Assembly (NCBI RefSeq): GCF_024171955.1
Contig: NZ_JAMTCS010000008.1
Coordinates: 124,001-188,000 of the forward strand
Source: Promicromonospora thailandica
Lineage (GTDB): Bacteria; Actinomycetota; Actinomycetes; Actinomycetales; Cellulomonadaceae
Reading direction: 5' to 3'
Length of the DNA stretch: 64,000 bases
Shown here: positions 17,258 to 27,907 of the stretch, one piece after another
Layout of the letters: every line of letters starts with the position of its first letter
How positions within the stretch are numbered: position 1 is the first letter of the stretch
Notes under the pieces: generated by a model
What the model saw: only the letters and a program-made list of their open reading frames with translations
Database searches by the model: none
Told to the model about the DNA's origin: nothing
Position numbers and translations under genes: made by a program

Positions 17258-18775
17258 CTACGCCGTCCGGCGCAGCAGCGTCAGGTGCATCGCGTCCGTG
17301 CCGTGCACGTGCGGCCAGAGCTGCACGTCGTCGCGGTCGGCCAGCGGGATGTCCGCGCCGTCGCGCACCACGGAGCGGACGGCGGCGGGCGCGTCCAGCC
17401 GCTCGACGTCCGTGCGCTTCCTGAGCACGTCCGAGACGACGAGCTGCGTCTCGGCCAGGTGCGGCGAGCACGTCACGTACGCCACCACTCCCCCGGGCCG
17501 GACGGCGTCCAGCGCACTCGTCAGCAGCTCCCGCTGCAGGCCGGTCAGCGCGGCGAGGTCGGACGGCGTCCGCCGCCACCGGCTCTCGGGCCGACGCCGG
17601 AGCGCGCCCAGGCCGGTGCACGGCGCATCCACCAGGACGCGGTCGTAGGCGCCCGGTTCGTCGGCGCCGACCTCGCGGCCGTCGCCCGTGCGCACCTCCT
17701 CGACCGCGCCGTCGGGCAGCGCCGCCAGGGCCCCCGCGACCAGCCGGGCGCGGTGTGGGGCCACCTCGTTGGCCACCAGCCGGGCGCCACGCTGGGCGGC
17801 GAGCGCGGCGAGCAGCGCCGCCTTGCCGCCAGGTCCGGCGCACAGGTCGAGCCAGCGTTCGTCGGGGCCGTCCAGGGGCGCCCCGGCCAGCGCCAGGGCG
17901 ACGAGCTGCGAGCCCTCGTCCTGCACGCCCGCCAGCCCCTCGCGGACCGCCGGGATGCCCGACGGGTCCGAGCCTTCCAGCCGCAGCGCGGTAGGCGCCC
18001 AGGGACCGGCGACGAGGTCCGCGTCGCCCCACGCGTCGTCGTCGGACACGTCCACCAGGCCGGGGCGCGCCACGAGGGTGACGCGCGGGGCGGCGTTGTC
18101 CGCGGCGAGCAGGGCGCCGATCTCGTCGACCGGTCGCTCGTTGCCGGCCAGGGCCTCGCGCAGGGCGCGCGCGATCCACAGCGGGTGCGACTCGGCGACG
18201 GCGAGCCCCGTGAGGGGGTCCGGCGCCTCCTTCTCCAGGACGTCCAGCCATTCCTCCAGCGACCGCTCCGAGACCCGCCGCAGCACCGCGTTGACCATCT
18301 GCGCGGGACCGGCGCCCACGCGGTCGCGGGCGAGCCCGACCGTCTCGGACACCGCCGCGTGCACCGGCACCCGCATGCCGAGCAGCTGGTGCGTGCCGAG
18401 CCGCAGCGCGTCCAGCAGGGCCGGGTCCAGGCCGGACAGGGGCCGGTCCACGCAGGTCGCCAGGATCGCGTCGTACCGTCCGCGCAGCCGCAGGGTCCCG
18501 TAGGTCAGCTCCGTGGCGAAGCCCGCGTCGCGGCCGCGGATACGCCGCTCGCGCAGCAGCGGCGGCAGCACGAGGTTGGCGTACGCGTCGGACTCGTCGA
18601 CCTCGCGCAGCACGTCGAAGGCGGCCGTCCGGGCCGGGTCGGTGCGCTTGCGCCGCTGGGCGGGGGCCTGCGACGTGCGCGACCGGTCGCCGCGGAACCG
18701 CGCGGCGGAGCGCTGCCGCCCGGACGAGCTCCGGCGGTCGTCGTCCCGCCCGCGGCCGCCGTCGTACCCGCTCAT
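17258..18775 (-). CDS. rsmB: 16S rRNA (cytosine-C5) methyltransferase, RsmB/Sun type
   Basis: 505 aa. A Ser/Arg/Gly-rich head is followed by an N-terminal NusB-like domain ([19 protein letters not shown]) and a Rossmann SAM domain ([44 protein letters not shown]). The two cysteines of the PC and TCS motifs are the catalytic pair of the Nop2/Sun family that methylates C967. The ATG overlaps the fmt stop. RsmB after fmt is the common bacterial arrangement. Confidence 0.95.
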   Translation of the reverse strand: MSGYDGGRGRDDDRRSSSGRQRSAARFRGDRSRTSQAPAQRRKRTDPARTAAFDVLREVDESDAYANLVLPPLLRERRIRGRDAGFATELTYGTLRLRGRYDAILATCVDRPLSGLDPALLDALRLGTHQLLGMRVPVHAAVSETVGLARDRVGAGPAQMVNAVLRRVSERSLEEWLDVLEKEAPDPLTGLAVAESHPLWIARALREALAGNERPVDEIGALLAADNAAPRVTLVARPGLVDVSDDDAWGDADLVAGPWAPTALRLEGSDPSGIPAVREGLAGVQDEGSQLVALALAGAPLDGPDERWLDLCAGPGGKAALLAALAAQRGARLVANEVAPHRARLVAGALAALPDGAVEEVRTGDGREVGADEPGAYDRVLVDAPCTGLGALRRRPESRWRRTPSDLAALTGLQRELLTSALDAVRPGGVVAYVTCSPHLAETQLVVSDVLRKRTDVERLDAPAAVRSVVRDGADIPLADRDDVQLWPHVHGTDAMHLTLLRRTA

Positions 18776-19725
18776 GCCGACACCTCCGCCGCGCCGAGCA
18801 CCAGGCCGGCCTCCACGAGCGCCCGCCCGCCGCCGCGCGCCCAGTCGGGCGCCGGCATCGCCTTCTTCCCCACGGGCCGCACCTCTCCGAGCGCGACGGC
18901 GTGCGTCGAGGTGCCCACGAGCACCTCGCGCTTGAGCGCGCGCACCTCGCCGGGGCGCAGGTCGACGACGTCGGGGCGCGGCGCGACCGGGCCGATCCCG
19001 AGACGGGAACCGTCCGGCAGCACGGTCCACGCACCCGGCGCGGGCGTGCAGCCCCGCACCAGCCGGTCGACCGCGAGCGCCGGGTCGGTCCAGGTGACGC
19101 GGGCGTCGTCGGTGGTGAGCTTGGGGGCGACACTGACGCCGTCGGCGGGCTGCGGCAGGGGCTGGAGGGTGCCGTCCTCGAGGGCGTCGAGGGTGGCGAC
19201 CAAGAGCTGGGCGCCGGAGGTGGCGAGCCGGCGCAGGAGGTCGCCGGAGGTGTCGGTGGGCCGGATGGTCTCGGTGGTGGTGCCGAGCACGGGGCCGGTG
19301 TCCATGCCCTCGTCGAGGAGGAAGGTGGTGGCTCCGGTGACCTCGTCGCCGGCGATCACGGCGCGCTGCACGGGCGCGGCGCCGCGCCAGGCGGGCAGCA
19401 CGGAGAAGTGGAGGTTGATCCAGCCGAGCCGGGGTACGGCGAGGACGGCGGGACGCAGGATGTGGCCGTAGGCGACCACGGGGGCGGCGTCGATCTCCAG
19501 GTCGCGCAGGCGGGTGACGAACTCGTCGCCGCGGGGGGTGTCGGTCAGGACGGGGATGCCGGCTTCCTCGGCCCGGGTGCGGACGGGGCTCGGGGTGAGC
19601 TTGCGGCCGCGGCCGGACGGCGCGTCGGCGCGGGTCAGCACGGCGGCGACCTCGTGGCGTGAGCCGATCAGGGCGTCGAGCGAGGCGACTGCGGGTTCGG
19701 GGGTTCCGGCGAAGAGAAGACGCAC
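18772..19725 (-). CDS. fmt: Methionyl-tRNA formyltransferase
   Basis: 317 aa. [19 protein letters not shown] opens the formyltransferase fold; the folate and catalytic region [21 protein letters not shown] supplies Asn and His and MDTGPVLG the Asp. The C-terminal OB domain binds tRNA. It formylates initiator Met-tRNA. No def (deformylase) gene is next to it, unlike in many bacteria. The 5' two thirds use mostly C-ending codons and the 3' third is mixed. Confidence 0.96.
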   Translation of the reverse strand: MRLLFAGTPEPAVASLDALIGSRHEVAAVLTRADAPSGRGRKLTPSPVRTRAEEAGIPVLTDTPRGDEFVTRLRDLEIDAAPVVAYGHILRPAVLAVPRLGWINLHFSVLPAWRGAAPVQRAVIAGDEVTGATTFLLDEGMDTGPVLGTTTETIRPTDTSGDLLRRLATSGAQLLVATLDALEDGTLQPLPQPADGVSVAPKLTTDDARVTWTDPALAVDRLVRGCTPAPGAWTVLPDGSRLGIGPVAPRPDVVDLRPGEVRALKREVLVGTSTHAVALGEVRPVGKKAMPAPDWARGGGRALVEAGLVLGAAEVSA

Positions 19726-19841
19726 CTGGTCAGTCTAGGTGGGCGGGTCGTGCGGGGCCGCACGCAAGGACGGTGCCGCTGGGCACACAGGGTGGGTGTA
19801 CCGGCGCGGGTGTGCCGGACGCCGACTGTCGGAGGACGAGG

Positions 19842-20525
19842 ATGCGCGGGACGAGGAACGGTCTGCGGGTGGTGGCCGCGCTGTGCTCGGTGGCACTGGC
19901 CGGCTGTGCGGGATCTGACGGTGCGGGATCTGACGGTGCGCGACTCCGTGACGCCGGGTTCGCCGAGGTGCTGGCGCTGCCGGCCGCGACCGCCGACCAC
20001 GCCTGGTACCCGGAGTCGGTCACCGCGGCGCTGCCGTCGGTGCGGTACGTGGAGGCGGGCGAGGCGCACGCCTGCGAGCTGACCGCCGTCGGGCGGTTCA
20101 CGGACTGGGTCGCGAGTGAGCCGGACGAGGTCGGTCAGGCGATGATCGACCTGACGTTCGCGGTCGACGAGGTGGTCGACGCGCTGGGCGACCCGCCGCT
20201 GGAGGGCCGGTCCGTCACGGTGCACGTGGGCGTGGACGGCGCGGCCGACGTGGAGCGGGTCGCCGACGAGCTCGTCGCGCTGGGCGACGTCGTGCTGTTC
20301 CTCACCCACGTGGGGCCCGAGCCGTGGCCTCCGCCGGAGTGGGTCGTCGTGTTCGACGACATGTTCCTCGGGGACGTGCACGACGACGGCTCGGTGACCT
20401 GGCCCGTCGTGGACGCCGTCGCGGCGGCCGGCCCGGGGGACGCCCGGCCCCGGCTGGACGTGTCGACGCTGGACGAGCTGCGCGCGGCGGCGCCCTCGAG
20501 CCTGGTCGTGGACGTGTCGGGCTGA
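19842..20525 (+). CDS. Hypothetical lipoprotein
   Basis: 227 aa with a signal peptide and lipobox VALAGC (Cys about residue 22), GGAGGACGAGG upstream of the ATG. Just after the lipobox is a tandem 15-bp repeat (GTGCGGGATCTGACG twice, 19906-19935) encoding two copies of the GSDGA motif. The rest is acidic, with no recognised domain. Probably a surface protein; function unknown. It converges on the HAD gene with a 6-bp gap. Confidence 0.7.
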   Translation: MRGTRNGLRVVAALCSVALAGCAGSDGAGSDGARLRDAGFAEVLALPAATADHAWYPESVTAALPSVRYVEAGEAHACELTAVGRFTDWVASEPDEVGQAMIDLTFAVDEVVDALGDPPLEGRSVTVHVGVDGAADVERVADELVALGDVVLFLTHVGPEPWPPPEWVVVFDDMFLGDVHDDGSVTWPVVDAVAAAGPGDARPRLDVSTLDELRAAAPSSLVVDVSG

Positions 20526-20531
20526 CCGTCG

Positions 20532-21176
20532 TCACGCCGCGACGGGCACTCCCAGGGCGCGCAGCTCCTGGCGCAGCGCGGCGGTGTGCGTGAACACGAT
20601 GCCGTGGAAGCCGACGCCGCGCGCCGCGTCCACGTTGACGGGCTTGTCGTCGACGAACACGGCGCGCGCCGGGTCCACACCGAACCGTTCGGCCACGAGC
20701 TCGAACATGCGCCGGTCGGGCTTGGCCATGCCCTCCCGGCCGGACACGATGACGTCGTCCATCAGACCGATCGCCGGCGCGGCGGGCTCGGCGCTGTGGA
20801 ACGTCTCGGCCTGCCAGTTGGTCAGCCCGTAGAGCCGCAGGCCGAGACCCTTGAGCTCCGCGACCAGCTCCGCGGAGCCCGCCACGGGACCCGTCAGGGA
20901 CTGCTCGTAGTGGTCCACGTAGTGGCGCAGGTCGTCGACCAGGTCGGGGTGCGTGCGCCCCACCCGCTCCAGCAGCACCGCGTACGACGTGCCGGCGTCC
21001 GCCGCGTGGTTGATCGACCCGAAGTCCACCGCGTCGAAGAACGCCTCGACCTCCGCCCGGGGGCGGCCCGCGTACGGTCCGAAGGGGTCCCAGCCGATCA
21101 GCACGTTGCCGAAGTCGTAGACGACTGTGTCTATCCGGGTGTCGATCCGGGCGTCGGGCGCGGGGGTGGTGCTCAA
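20532..21176 (-). CDS. HAD-superfamily hydrolase (IA, variant 3)
   Basis: 214 aa. The start is TTG 21176, overlapping the priA stop as TTGA; no better start is near. Motif I is VVYDFGNVLIGWDP (nucleophile Asp), motif II LTNWQ, motif III K at GMAKPDRRMF, motif IV FVDDKPVN. The cap insertion is the small helical type seen in epoxide-hydrolase-like and alpha-glucose-phosphatase-like HADs. The substrate cannot be assigned. Confidence 0.88.
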   Translation of the reverse strand: MSTTPAPDARIDTRIDTVVYDFGNVLIGWDPFGPYAGRPRAEVEAFFDAVDFGSINHAADAGTSYAVLLERVGRTHPDLVDDLRHYVDHYEQSLTGPVAGSAELVAELKGLGLRLYGLTNWQAETFHSAEPAAPAIGLMDDVIVSGREGMAKPDRRMFELVAERFGVDPARAVFVDDKPVNVDAARGVGFHGIVFTHTAALRQELRALGVPVAA

Positions 21177-23533
21177 AGCATCTCCTTCGGGTCGAGCTGG
21201 ACGCGGGCGGTGCCGCCCTCGCGGCGTGCCGAGCGCACGGCGAGGCTGGTCCTGAGCCTACGGGCCAGCTCGTCGCCCTGGGCGAGCGGCACCCGCAGCA
21301 CGGCACGTACCGGCAGGTCGAGGGCCTGGACTGCGCCCTCGCGACCCCCGCCGGTCCGGCCGACCCCGGGACGGCCGCCGTCCGGGTCGACCTCCACCGG
21401 GCCGAGCACCCCGGACCCGGAGCCGGTGTCCTCCCGCAGCCCCACCCGCCCGACGACGGCGTCCACGGCCGCCCGGTCACCCGTCACCGCGGCGACCCGC
21501 ACCGCCGGCGGCAGGTGCAGCTCGGCCCGTTCGTCGAGCTCCCGGGCGGCGAACCCCGCGGGGTCCCACCGCACCAGGGCCTGGGTGGGGCCAGGGGCGC
21601 CGTCGCCGACGAGGAGCACCTGCCCGTGCGGGCCCGGCCGTACCAGCGAGGCGGCGGCCAACCAGCGGTGCAGTGCCTCGGTGCCCGCGGCCAGGCCGGT
21701 GCCCCCGGTCATCACCGCGGCGTCGAGCAGCAGCGCGGCGGCGTACCCGCGCGCGGCGACCGGTTCGGCGCCCGGCGTGGCGACCACGAGGGCCGGCGTC
21801 GCCGGGACGGAGTCCAGCACGCCGGCGGGCGCCGACGCCGACGACAGGCGCACCGGCACACCCGTGAACGCGCGGCCGAGCTCCTCCGCGGTGCGGGCCG
21901 AGCCGACCCGCACCGACCGCAGCCCCGTCCACCCGCACTCCTCGCACCGCCAGCCGCCCGCCAGGCGACCGCACCACGTGCACTGGGGGGCGCCGTCGGC
22001 GTGCGGCAGGCCCAGCGGCCCGTGGCAGTGCGCGCAGCGCGCCGCCACCCGGCACCGGGAGCACGCCACGACCGGCAGGTAGCCCGCCCGCGGCACCTGG
22101 ACCAGCACGGGGCCGTGCTCCAGCGCGTCGCGGGCGGCCCGCCACGCGACCGACGGCAGCCGGGCGGCGGCGGCCGCCCCGTCGCGGGCCAGCTCGACCG
22201 ACGTCAGTGCCCGGACCCGGGGGGCACGCGCCCGCACCACGTCCCGGGTGGCGGCCAGCTCCCGCGCCCAGCCGGACGCCAGCAGCGCCTGCGCCTGCAC
22301 GGTACGGCCGGGCGAGCCCAGCAGGAACGCCGCGCCCTCCTGCTCGGCCCGCAGCGCCAGCACGTCGCGCGCGTGCGGGTAGGGGGCATGCGGTTCCGCG
22401 AGGGTCTCCTCGCCGTCCCCCCACAGCACCACGAGGCCCAGGTCCGCCACCGGCGCGAACATCGTGGCCCGCGTACCCACCACGACCCGGGCGGCGCCGC
22501 GCAACGCCCGCAGGAACGCGCGGTACCGGGGTGCGGGACCGTCGTCCGCCAGGAGCCGCACCACCTCGTCCGCGGCCAGGCCCGCCCCCTCCAGGGCTGT
22601 GGTGACGCGGGCGGCGTCGCGCGCGTCCGGGACCACCACCAGCGCCCCGCGCCCCCCGGCCGTGCACGCGCGCACCGCCTGGGCGACGGCCGTGGCCCAG
22701 TGCGGCGTGCCGTCGTCCGTGGTGTCGGTACCCACACCCGGCAGGGCCGACCACACCGCGCGAGGCGCCTCCCCCGCCAGGATCCGCCGCAGGTACGCCT
22801 CACCCCCGCGGTACGCGGCCCACGCCGACGGCCGGCCACCGGCGGGGTCGCCCGGCCCGCCGGGCTCCGAGGCCGTGCCCGGCCGGGCGGCGTGCTGGGC
22901 GGCGTGCTGGGCGGCCGCCCCGGACCGCTGCGCCGAGCCCGCGGCCGGTCGCTGCTCCGGCACCTGCGCCGGCACCTGCGCCAACTCTTCCGCCGGTTCA
23001 CCGGCCGGCCTGCCCGACTCCTTGCCCGACTCGTTGCCCGACTCCTTCTCGACCCGGGCGTGCCGCGGCGGCACCGCCAGGCGCAGCACGTCGGCGAGCG
23101 TGCCCGCGTACCGGTCGGCGACGGCCCGGCACAGCGCGAGCACCTGCGGCGTCAGCACCTGCTCGCCGGAGACGACCTTGCGCAGCGGCACCAGCCGCCC
23201 GTCGTGGTCGGACGTCGCCAGGCGCGCCACGACGTACCCCGAGACCTCCTGCCGGCCGAACCGGGCCTTGATCCGGACCCCGGGCTGCGCGTCCTGGTCC
23301 ATCGTCGCGGGCACCAGGTAGTCGTAGGGCTGGTCCAGGTGCGTGGGCTGCAGGTCGAGCACCACGCGCGCCACCGGCAGCGACTCGGCGATGGGGATGC
23401 CGTTGGTCTCCGCGTTGCCCAGGGGGTCCCGGGCGGCACGCGAGGTCGTGCCGCCGACCTCGTCCAGCCCGAGCAGCGCCTCCTCGTCCTGCACCGCTCC
23501 CGCCTCCCCGGCCCGGCTCGCTCCCCCGTTCAC
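21173..23533 (-). CDS. priA: Primosomal protein N' PriA, helicase-inactive actinobacterial form
   Basis: 786 aa if read from GTG 23533; the open frame extends 25 codons further and the start is uncertain. The DNA-binding 3'BD (VARVVLDLQPTHLDQPYDYLVP) and the zinc-binding Cys cluster (CSRCRVAARCAHC, CTWCGRLAGGWRCEEC) are present, but no Walker A and no DEAH box: the DEAH position reads WGDGEE. Actinobacterial PriA generally lacks helicase motifs, so the role is probably replisome loading without unwinding. A species-specific Glu/Ser/Ala/Gln/His linker lies around residues 165-230. Confidence 0.92.
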   Translation of the reverse strand: MNGGASRAGEAGAVQDEEALLGLDEVGGTTSRAARDPLGNAETNGIPIAESLPVARVVLDLQPTHLDQPYDYLVPATMDQDAQPGVRIKARFGRQEVSGYVVARLATSDHDGRLVPLRKVVSGEQVLTPQVLALCRAVADRYAGTLADVLRLAVPPRHARVEKESGNESGKESGRPAGEPAEELAQVPAQVPEQRPAAGSAQRSGAAAQHAAQHAARPGTASEPGGPGDPAGGRPSAWAAYRGGEAYLRRILAGEAPRAVWSALPGVGTDTTDDGTPHWATAVAQAVRACTAGGRGALVVVPDARDAARVTTALEGAGLAADEVVRLLADDGPAPRYRAFLRALRGAARVVVGTRATMFAPVADLGLVVLWGDGEETLAEPHAPYPHARDVLALRAEQEGAAFLLGSPGRTVQAQALLASGWARELAATRDVVRARAPRVRALTSVELARDGAAAAARLPSVAWRAARDALEHGPVLVQVPRAGYLPVVACSRCRVAARCAHCHGPLGLPHADGAPQCTWCGRLAGGWRCEECGWTGLRSVRVGSARTAEELGRAFTGVPVRLSSASAPAGVLDSVPATPALVVATPGAEPVAARGYAAALLLDAAVMTGGTGLAAGTEALHRWLAAASLVRPGPHGQVLLVGDGAPGPTQALVRWDPAGFAARELDERAELHLPPAVRVAAVTGDRAAVDAVVGRVGLREDTGSGSGVLGPVEVDPDGGRPGVGRTGGGREGAVQALDLPVRAVLRVPLAQGDELARRLRTSLAVRSARREGGTARVQLDPKEML

Positions 23534-23635
23534 GCCCCTATCCCACCACGCGCCACCGACACTCCGCCCCCAGGTGCGGGCACAGGTGGGCACAGGTATG
23601 CCCAGCACGACGTCAGCGGGGCGTGGCAGGGAGCG

Positions 23636-24826
23636 TCAGAACAGGCTCAGCAGGTCGTCCACGCGGTCGGTGCGCTCCCAGGTGAAGTCCGGCAGGTCCC
23701 GGCCGAAGTGCCCGTACGTCGACGTCGCCCGGTAGATGGGGCGCAGCAGGTCCAGGTCGCGCACGATGGCCGCCGGGCGCAGGTCGAACACCTCGCGGAT
23801 GGCCGCCGTGATCCGCTCGACGGGTACCGTCTCGGTGCCGAACGTCTCGACGTACAGGCCCACGGGGTGCGCCTTGCCGATCGCGTACGCCACCTGCGCC
23901 TCGCACCGTCGCGCGAGACCGGCGGCCACCACGTTCTTGGCCACCCAGCGCATCGCGTACGCGGCCGAGCGGTCCACCTTCGAGGGGTCCTTGCCGGAGA
24001 ACGCGCCGCCGCCGTGCCGCGCCATGCCGCCGTAGGTGTCGACGATGATCTTGCGGCCCGTCAGGCCGGCGTCGCCCTGCGGGCCGCCGATCACGAACTT
24101 GCCGGTCGGGTTCACGAACTGCTTCGCGCCCGACCACTCCAGCCCCGCCGCCTCCAGCACCGGCGCGATCACGACCTCCGACACCGCGACGTGCAGCTTC
24201 TGCTGCTCGACGTCGGGCTCGTGCTGCGTCGAGAGCACCACGGTGTCGACGGCCACCGGCCGGTCGCCGTCGTACCCGACCGTGACCTGCGTCTTGCCGT
24301 CCGGGCGCAGGCCGAGCAGCTCGCCCGACTTGCGGACGGCGGCCAGCCGCTCGGACAGCCGGTGCGCCAGCCAGCCGGCCACGGGCATGAGCGACGGCGT
24401 CTCGTCCGACGCGTACCCGAACATGAGGCCCTGGTCGCCCGCGCCCTGCGCGTCCAGGGGGTCGAGGTCGCTCGTGTCGTCGCGCATCTCGAGCGCCTTG
24501 TCGACGCCCTGGGCGATGTCGGGCGACTGCTGGCCGATCGAGACGGACACGCCGCACGAGTCGCCGTCGAAGCCGATGGCGGACGACGTGTAGCCGATCC
24601 CCCGCACCACGTCCCGCACGATCTGCGGGATCTCGACGTACGCCTCGGTGGTGACCTCGCCCGCGACGTGCACCAGCCCCGTGGTGACCATGGTCTCCAC
24701 GGCGACGCGCGACGTCGGGTCCTGCTCCAGCAGGGCGTCGAGGATCGCGTCGCTGATCTGATCACAGACCTTGTCCGGGTGCCCCTCGGTCACGGACTCG
24801 GACGTGAAAAGACGCAGCTCGCTCAT
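23636..24826 (-). CDS. metK: S-adenosylmethionine synthetase
   Basis: 396 aa from ATG 24826 ([23 protein letters not shown]). Signature [12 protein letters not shown] and P-loop-like [16 protein letters not shown] are intact. It makes SAM from methionine and ATP. Only 58 bp separate it from coaBC, and no S-box or other SAM riboswitch is visible there. Confidence 0.98.
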   Translation of the reverse strand: MSELRLFTSESVTEGHPDKVCDQISDAILDALLEQDPTSRVAVETMVTTGLVHVAGEVTTEAYVEIPQIVRDVVRGIGYTSSAIGFDGDSCGVSVSIGQQSPDIAQGVDKALEMRDDTSDLDPLDAQGAGDQGLMFGYASDETPSLMPVAGWLAHRLSERLAAVRKSGELLGLRPDGKTQVTVGYDGDRPVAVDTVVLSTQHEPDVEQQKLHVAVSEVVIAPVLEAAGLEWSGAKQFVNPTGKFVIGGPQGDAGLTGRKIIVDTYGGMARHGGGAFSGKDPSKVDRSAAYAMRWVAKNVVAAGLARRCEAQVAYAIGKAHPVGLYVETFGTETVPVERITAAIREVFDLRPAAIVRDLDLLRPIYRATSTYGHFGRDLPDFTWERTDRVDDLLSLF

Positions 24827-24884
24827 GGGTATCAGCCTACGGTCTCGCACAGCGAACAGTCGATTCTGAGGGGTGAGACGGCGC

Positions 24885-26126
24885 TCACGGAAGACGCTTG
24901 ACGACCGCGTCCCACAGGGCGTCCGCCACCTCGCGCTTCGAGCCGGCGGCCTGGCCGACGACGTCGCCCGCGCCGTCCAGCACCGTCACGTCGTTCGCGT
25001 CGGTGCCGAAACCCCGCCCCGAACCCACCGCGTTCACCGCGATCAGGTCCGCGCCCTTGCGCCGCGCCTTGGTGCGACCGTGGTCCAGCACGCTGCCCGA
25101 GGCGTCTCCGGTCTCGGCCGCGAACCCGACGACCACCTGCCCGGGACGGAGCCGCTCGTGGGCGATCTCCGCCAGGATGTCGGGGTTCTCCACGAGCTCG
25201 ATCGGCGCGGGGCCCTGGCCCGGCACCTTCTTGATCTTCGCGTCGGGCGTCGCGGCCGGCCGGAAGTCGGCCACCGCCGCGGCCATCACGACGACGTCGG
25301 CGTCCGCTCCCGCGGTCCGCACGGCCTCGCGCAGCTCCGCGGTCGACTCCACCCGCACCACGGTGCACGCCGCCCGGCCGGGGCCGGCCTCCACCTGGTC
25401 GGTCACGTCCTGCGCCAGGTTCGCGGCCACCAGCGTCACGGTCGCACCGCGTGCCAGGGCGGCCTGCGCGAGTGCGACCCCCTGCCGGCCGCTGGACCGG
25501 TTGCCGATGAAGCGCACGGGGTCGATGGGTTCCCGGGTACCGCCCGCGGAGACGACGACGGTGCGCCCGGCGAGATCCTGCACCGAGCCCTGCGCACCGC
25601 CCGCGCCCGCGACCGACAGGGCCTCGCGCGCGATGTCCTCGGGCTCGGGCAGCCGGCCGGGTCCGGTGTCCACACCGGTCAGGCGGCCCGACGCGGGCTC
25701 GATGACGTGCACACCGCGCTCGCGGAGCGTGGCGACGTTCGCGCGCGTGGCGGGGTGCTCCCACATCTCGGTGTGCATCGCGGGGGCGAGCACCACAGGG
25801 CAGCTCGCGGCGAGCAGCGTCGTGGTCAGCAGGTCGTCGGCCCGGCCCGTGGCGGCGCGCGCCAGGAAGTCGGCGGTCGCCGGCGCCACGATCACCAGGT
25901 CGGCGCCCTTGCCCAGCGCCACGTGCTGCACGCCCGGCACGTCGTCGAACACCTCGGTGCTGACGGGCTCGCCCGACAGCGCCTCGAAGGTGGGCGCACC
26001 CACGAACTCCAGGGCCGCACGCGTGGGGATCACGCGCACGGCGTGCCCCTGCTCACGCAGCAGACGCAGCAGGAGCACCGCCTTGTACGCGGCGATCCCG
26101 CCACTGACGCCGAGCAGGATCCTCAT
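24885..26126 (-). CDS. coaBC: Bifunctional phosphopantothenoylcysteine decarboxylase/synthetase
   Basis: 413 aa. The CoaC half is an FMN-binding flavoprotein ([34 protein letters not shown]). The CoaB half has [34 protein letters not shown] with KIKK, and VVGFAAET. It converts 4'-phosphopantothenate to 4'-phosphopantetheine for CoA. It starts 10 bp after rpoZ. Confidence 0.97.
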   Translation of the reverse strand: MRILLGVSGGIAAYKAVLLLRLLREQGHAVRVIPTRAALEFVGAPTFEALSGEPVSTEVFDDVPGVQHVALGKGADLVIVAPATADFLARAATGRADDLLTTTLLAASCPVVLAPAMHTEMWEHPATRANVATLRERGVHVIEPASGRLTGVDTGPGRLPEPEDIAREALSVAGAGGAQGSVQDLAGRTVVVSAGGTREPIDPVRFIGNRSSGRQGVALAQAALARGATVTLVAANLAQDVTDQVEAGPGRAACTVVRVESTAELREAVRTAGADADVVVMAAAVADFRPAATPDAKIKKVPGQGPAPIELVENPDILAEIAHERLRPGQVVVGFAAETGDASGSVLDHGRTKARRKGADLIAVNAVGSGRGFGTDANDVTVLDGAGDVVGQAAGSKREVADALWDAVVKRLP

Positions 26127-26136
26127 GAGCGGCCGG

Positions 26137-26472
26137 TCAGGCCGGGAACTCGGGCAGGGACTGCTCGGCCTGGGCGGCCGCGGCCGCGTCGGCCTGTGCC
26201 TGGACCTCGGCCGGGTCGACCTCCTCGATCGTGAGAAGGCCCTGGTTGATCTCGCGCATCGCGATGGAGAGCGGCTTCTCCTGGTTGCGGGTCTCGACGA
26301 GCGGACCCACGTTCTCCAGCAGGCCCTCGTTGAGCTGCGAGTAGTACGCGTTGATCTGGCGGGCGCGCATGGACGCGTACAGCACGAGGCCGTACTTCGA
26401 GTCGATGCGCTCGAGCAGCTCGTCGATCGGCGGGTCGGTGATGCCCTCGGGGGCGGCGACGGTTCCGGCCAT
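26137..26472 (-). CDS. rpoZ: RNA polymerase omega subunit
   Basis: 111 aa. [32 protein letters not shown] and a conserved [11 protein letters not shown] are typical of actinobacterial omega; the C-terminal tail is Ala/Gln/Glu-rich. It stabilises the RNA polymerase assembly. It lies between gmk and coaBC as in many bacteria. Confidence 0.97.
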   Translation of the reverse strand: MAGTVAAPEGITDPPIDELLERIDSKYGLVLYASMRARQINAYYSQLNEGLLENVGPLVETRNQEKPLSIAMREINQGLLTIEEVDPAEVQAQADAAAAAQAEQSLPEFPA

Positions 26473-26585
26473 GATGAAGCTCCAGAAGTCTGAGGTGGGG
26501 CTCTGCGGTCAGCAGAGCGGTGACAGAAAGTCCGAGGAATGAGTCTACCCGCTCCGTCGGACGAAGGCGCCGCTCAGGGGCCGCG

Positions 26586-27191
26586 TCAGCCGACCGGTGT
26601 GGTGGAGCCCACGCCCATGACGGACACGAGCGCGTCCGTGGCGCGGTGCACGTCGTCGTTGACGATCGTGACGTCGAACTCCTTCTCGGCGGCGAGCTCG
26701 ACCCGGGCGGTGGCCAGCCTGCGCTCGCGCTCCTCCGAGTCCTCGGTGCCGCGGCCCACCAGGCGGCGCACGAGCTCGTCGAAGCTCGGCGGGGCGAGGA
26801 AGACGAACCGGGCCTCCAGGCCCGAGGCCGTCACCGCGTCGCGCACCTGGCGCGCACCCTGGAGGTCGATCTCCAGGAGCACGGGGACACCGGCCGCGAG
26901 CTTCTGCTCGACGGGCCTGCGTGGCGTCCCGTACCGGTTACGGCCGTGCACCACGGCCCACTCGAGCATCTCGCCGGCCTCGACCATGCGGTCGAACTCC
27001 TCCGGCGACACGAACAGGTAGTGCACTCCGTCCACCTCGCCCGGGCGCGGCGACCGGGTGGTCGCCGACACGGAGAGCCAGACCTGCGGATAACGGTCCC
27101 GCACGTCGGCGGAGACCGTGCCCTTGCCCACGGCGGTGGGGCCTGCGAGCACGGTCAGCCGTGCGGGTTGTGTCGTACTGATCTCAGCCAA
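26586..27191 (-). CDS. gmk: Guanylate kinase
   Basis: 201 aa from TTG 27191, which overlaps the end of mihF by eight bases; no ATG or GTG lies suitably close. P-loop [26 protein letters not shown] and [13 protein letters not shown] are intact; the family more often has GPSGVGKGT. It phosphorylates GMP to GDP. The TTG start and overlap suggest coupling to mihF. Confidence 0.95.
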   Translation of the reverse strand: MAEISTTQPARLTVLAGPTAVGKGTVSADVRDRYPQVWLSVSATTRSPRPGEVDGVHYLFVSPEEFDRMVEAGEMLEWAVVHGRNRYGTPRRPVEQKLAAGVPVLLEIDLQGARQVRDAVTASGLEARFVFLAPPSFDELVRRLVGRGTEDSEERERRLATARVELAAEKEFDVTIVNDDVHRATDALVSVMGVGSTTPVG

Positions 27192-27495
27192 ACCTCTCGA
27201 TGAGCGCCGCCGTCTGGTGGGGTCCGAGGCCTCGGACGCGGCGGGTCTCGGCGATCCCGATCTCTTCCATGATCGCCCTGGCCTTAACCTTACCGACCCC
27301 GGGGAGCGACTCGAGCAGCGAGACGACCTTGAGCTTGCCCACGACGTCGTCCTGCCGGCCCTGCTCGATGACCTCCTTGAGGGAGCCCTGCGAGTACTTG
27401 AGCTTGTTCTTGATCTCGGCCCGGGCGCGTCGCGCCTCGGCGGCCTTCTCGAGTGCTGCCGCACGCTGCTCGGGTGTGAGGGGAGGTAGTGCCAC
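27184..27495 (-). CDS. mihF: Actinobacterial integration host factor mIHF
   Basis: 103 aa beginning [18 protein letters not shown], the family start; GTG 27495 is preceded by AGGTGA, whereas GTG 27504 would add three residues. The DNA-binding helix-two-turn-helix [33 protein letters not shown] is complete. mIHF is an essential nucleoid protein found only in Actinobacteria, unrelated to E. coli IHF. It heads the gmk-rpoZ-coaBC-metK-priA run. Confidence 0.96.
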   Translation of the reverse strand: MALPPLTPEQRAAALEKAAEARRARAEIKNKLKYSQGSLKEVIEQGRQDDVVGKLKVVSLLESLPGVGKVKARAIMEEIGIAETRRVRGLGPHQTAALIERFG

Positions 27496-27826
27496 GCAAG
27501 TCACCTACTCGTGTCTCGACCGGTCTCCTGGCTCGGACGGCCGGTCCTCGCTCGGGCCGGAGGCCCAAGTCCGTGACCTGGTCCGCAACCGGTCTGGTGT
27601 GAACTGCTGCATCGAAAGTAGCCACCGCCTCAACGGTCGGCAATCGCAGAACGCCACTTCGTGAAAACTCATGCACCCTGTCTTTAAGGCAATTAGTACA
27701 TTCCACACTAAAGCGCCCTCCGTTGACAGGGTGTGAGGTCGTTTTGTCCCACAGCAGGTTCGGCGCCCAGCGCCCGGCCCAGAGCCCGGAAAGGACCGCC
27801 ACACGCGCCCGCCACCAGGGCATCCG
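27496..27826. other. AT-richer divergent region between mihF and the SGNH gene
   Basis: 331 bp without a credible gene. The part 27650-27760 is clearly less GC-rich than its surroundings and includes CTTTAAGGCAATTAGTACA. A 9-bp inverted repeat, CACCCTGTC (27674-27682) with GACAGGGTG (27725-27733), brackets this patch. The mihF promoter should lie here but could not be placed with confidence. Confidence 0.45.
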
Positions 27827-27880
27827 TTGACGGCGGGACCCGCGCGGCCGTACCGTCCCTCGACACTGACAACGATGTCA
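27827..27880 (+). promoter_or_regulatory. Promoter and LacI-like operator of the SGNH hydrolase gene
   Basis: TTGACG (27827-27832), an 18-bp spacer and TACCGT (27851-27856) form a good -35/-10 pair. Immediately after the expected transcription start is TGACAACGATGTCA (27867-27880), a TGACA-N4-TGTCA dyad, followed by CATCGATG. The form and position fit a LacI-family operator that would block transcription when no inducer is present. Confidence 0.55.
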
Positions 27881-27907
27881 TCGATGTCCCGGCCCCAGGA
27901 GTGCACA

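Noticed and set aside
24827-24884. Possible SAM riboswitch upstream of metK
   Set aside because: Only 58 bp are available and no S-box or SAM-II/SAM-IV elements are visible; metK is more likely co-transcribed with coaBC.
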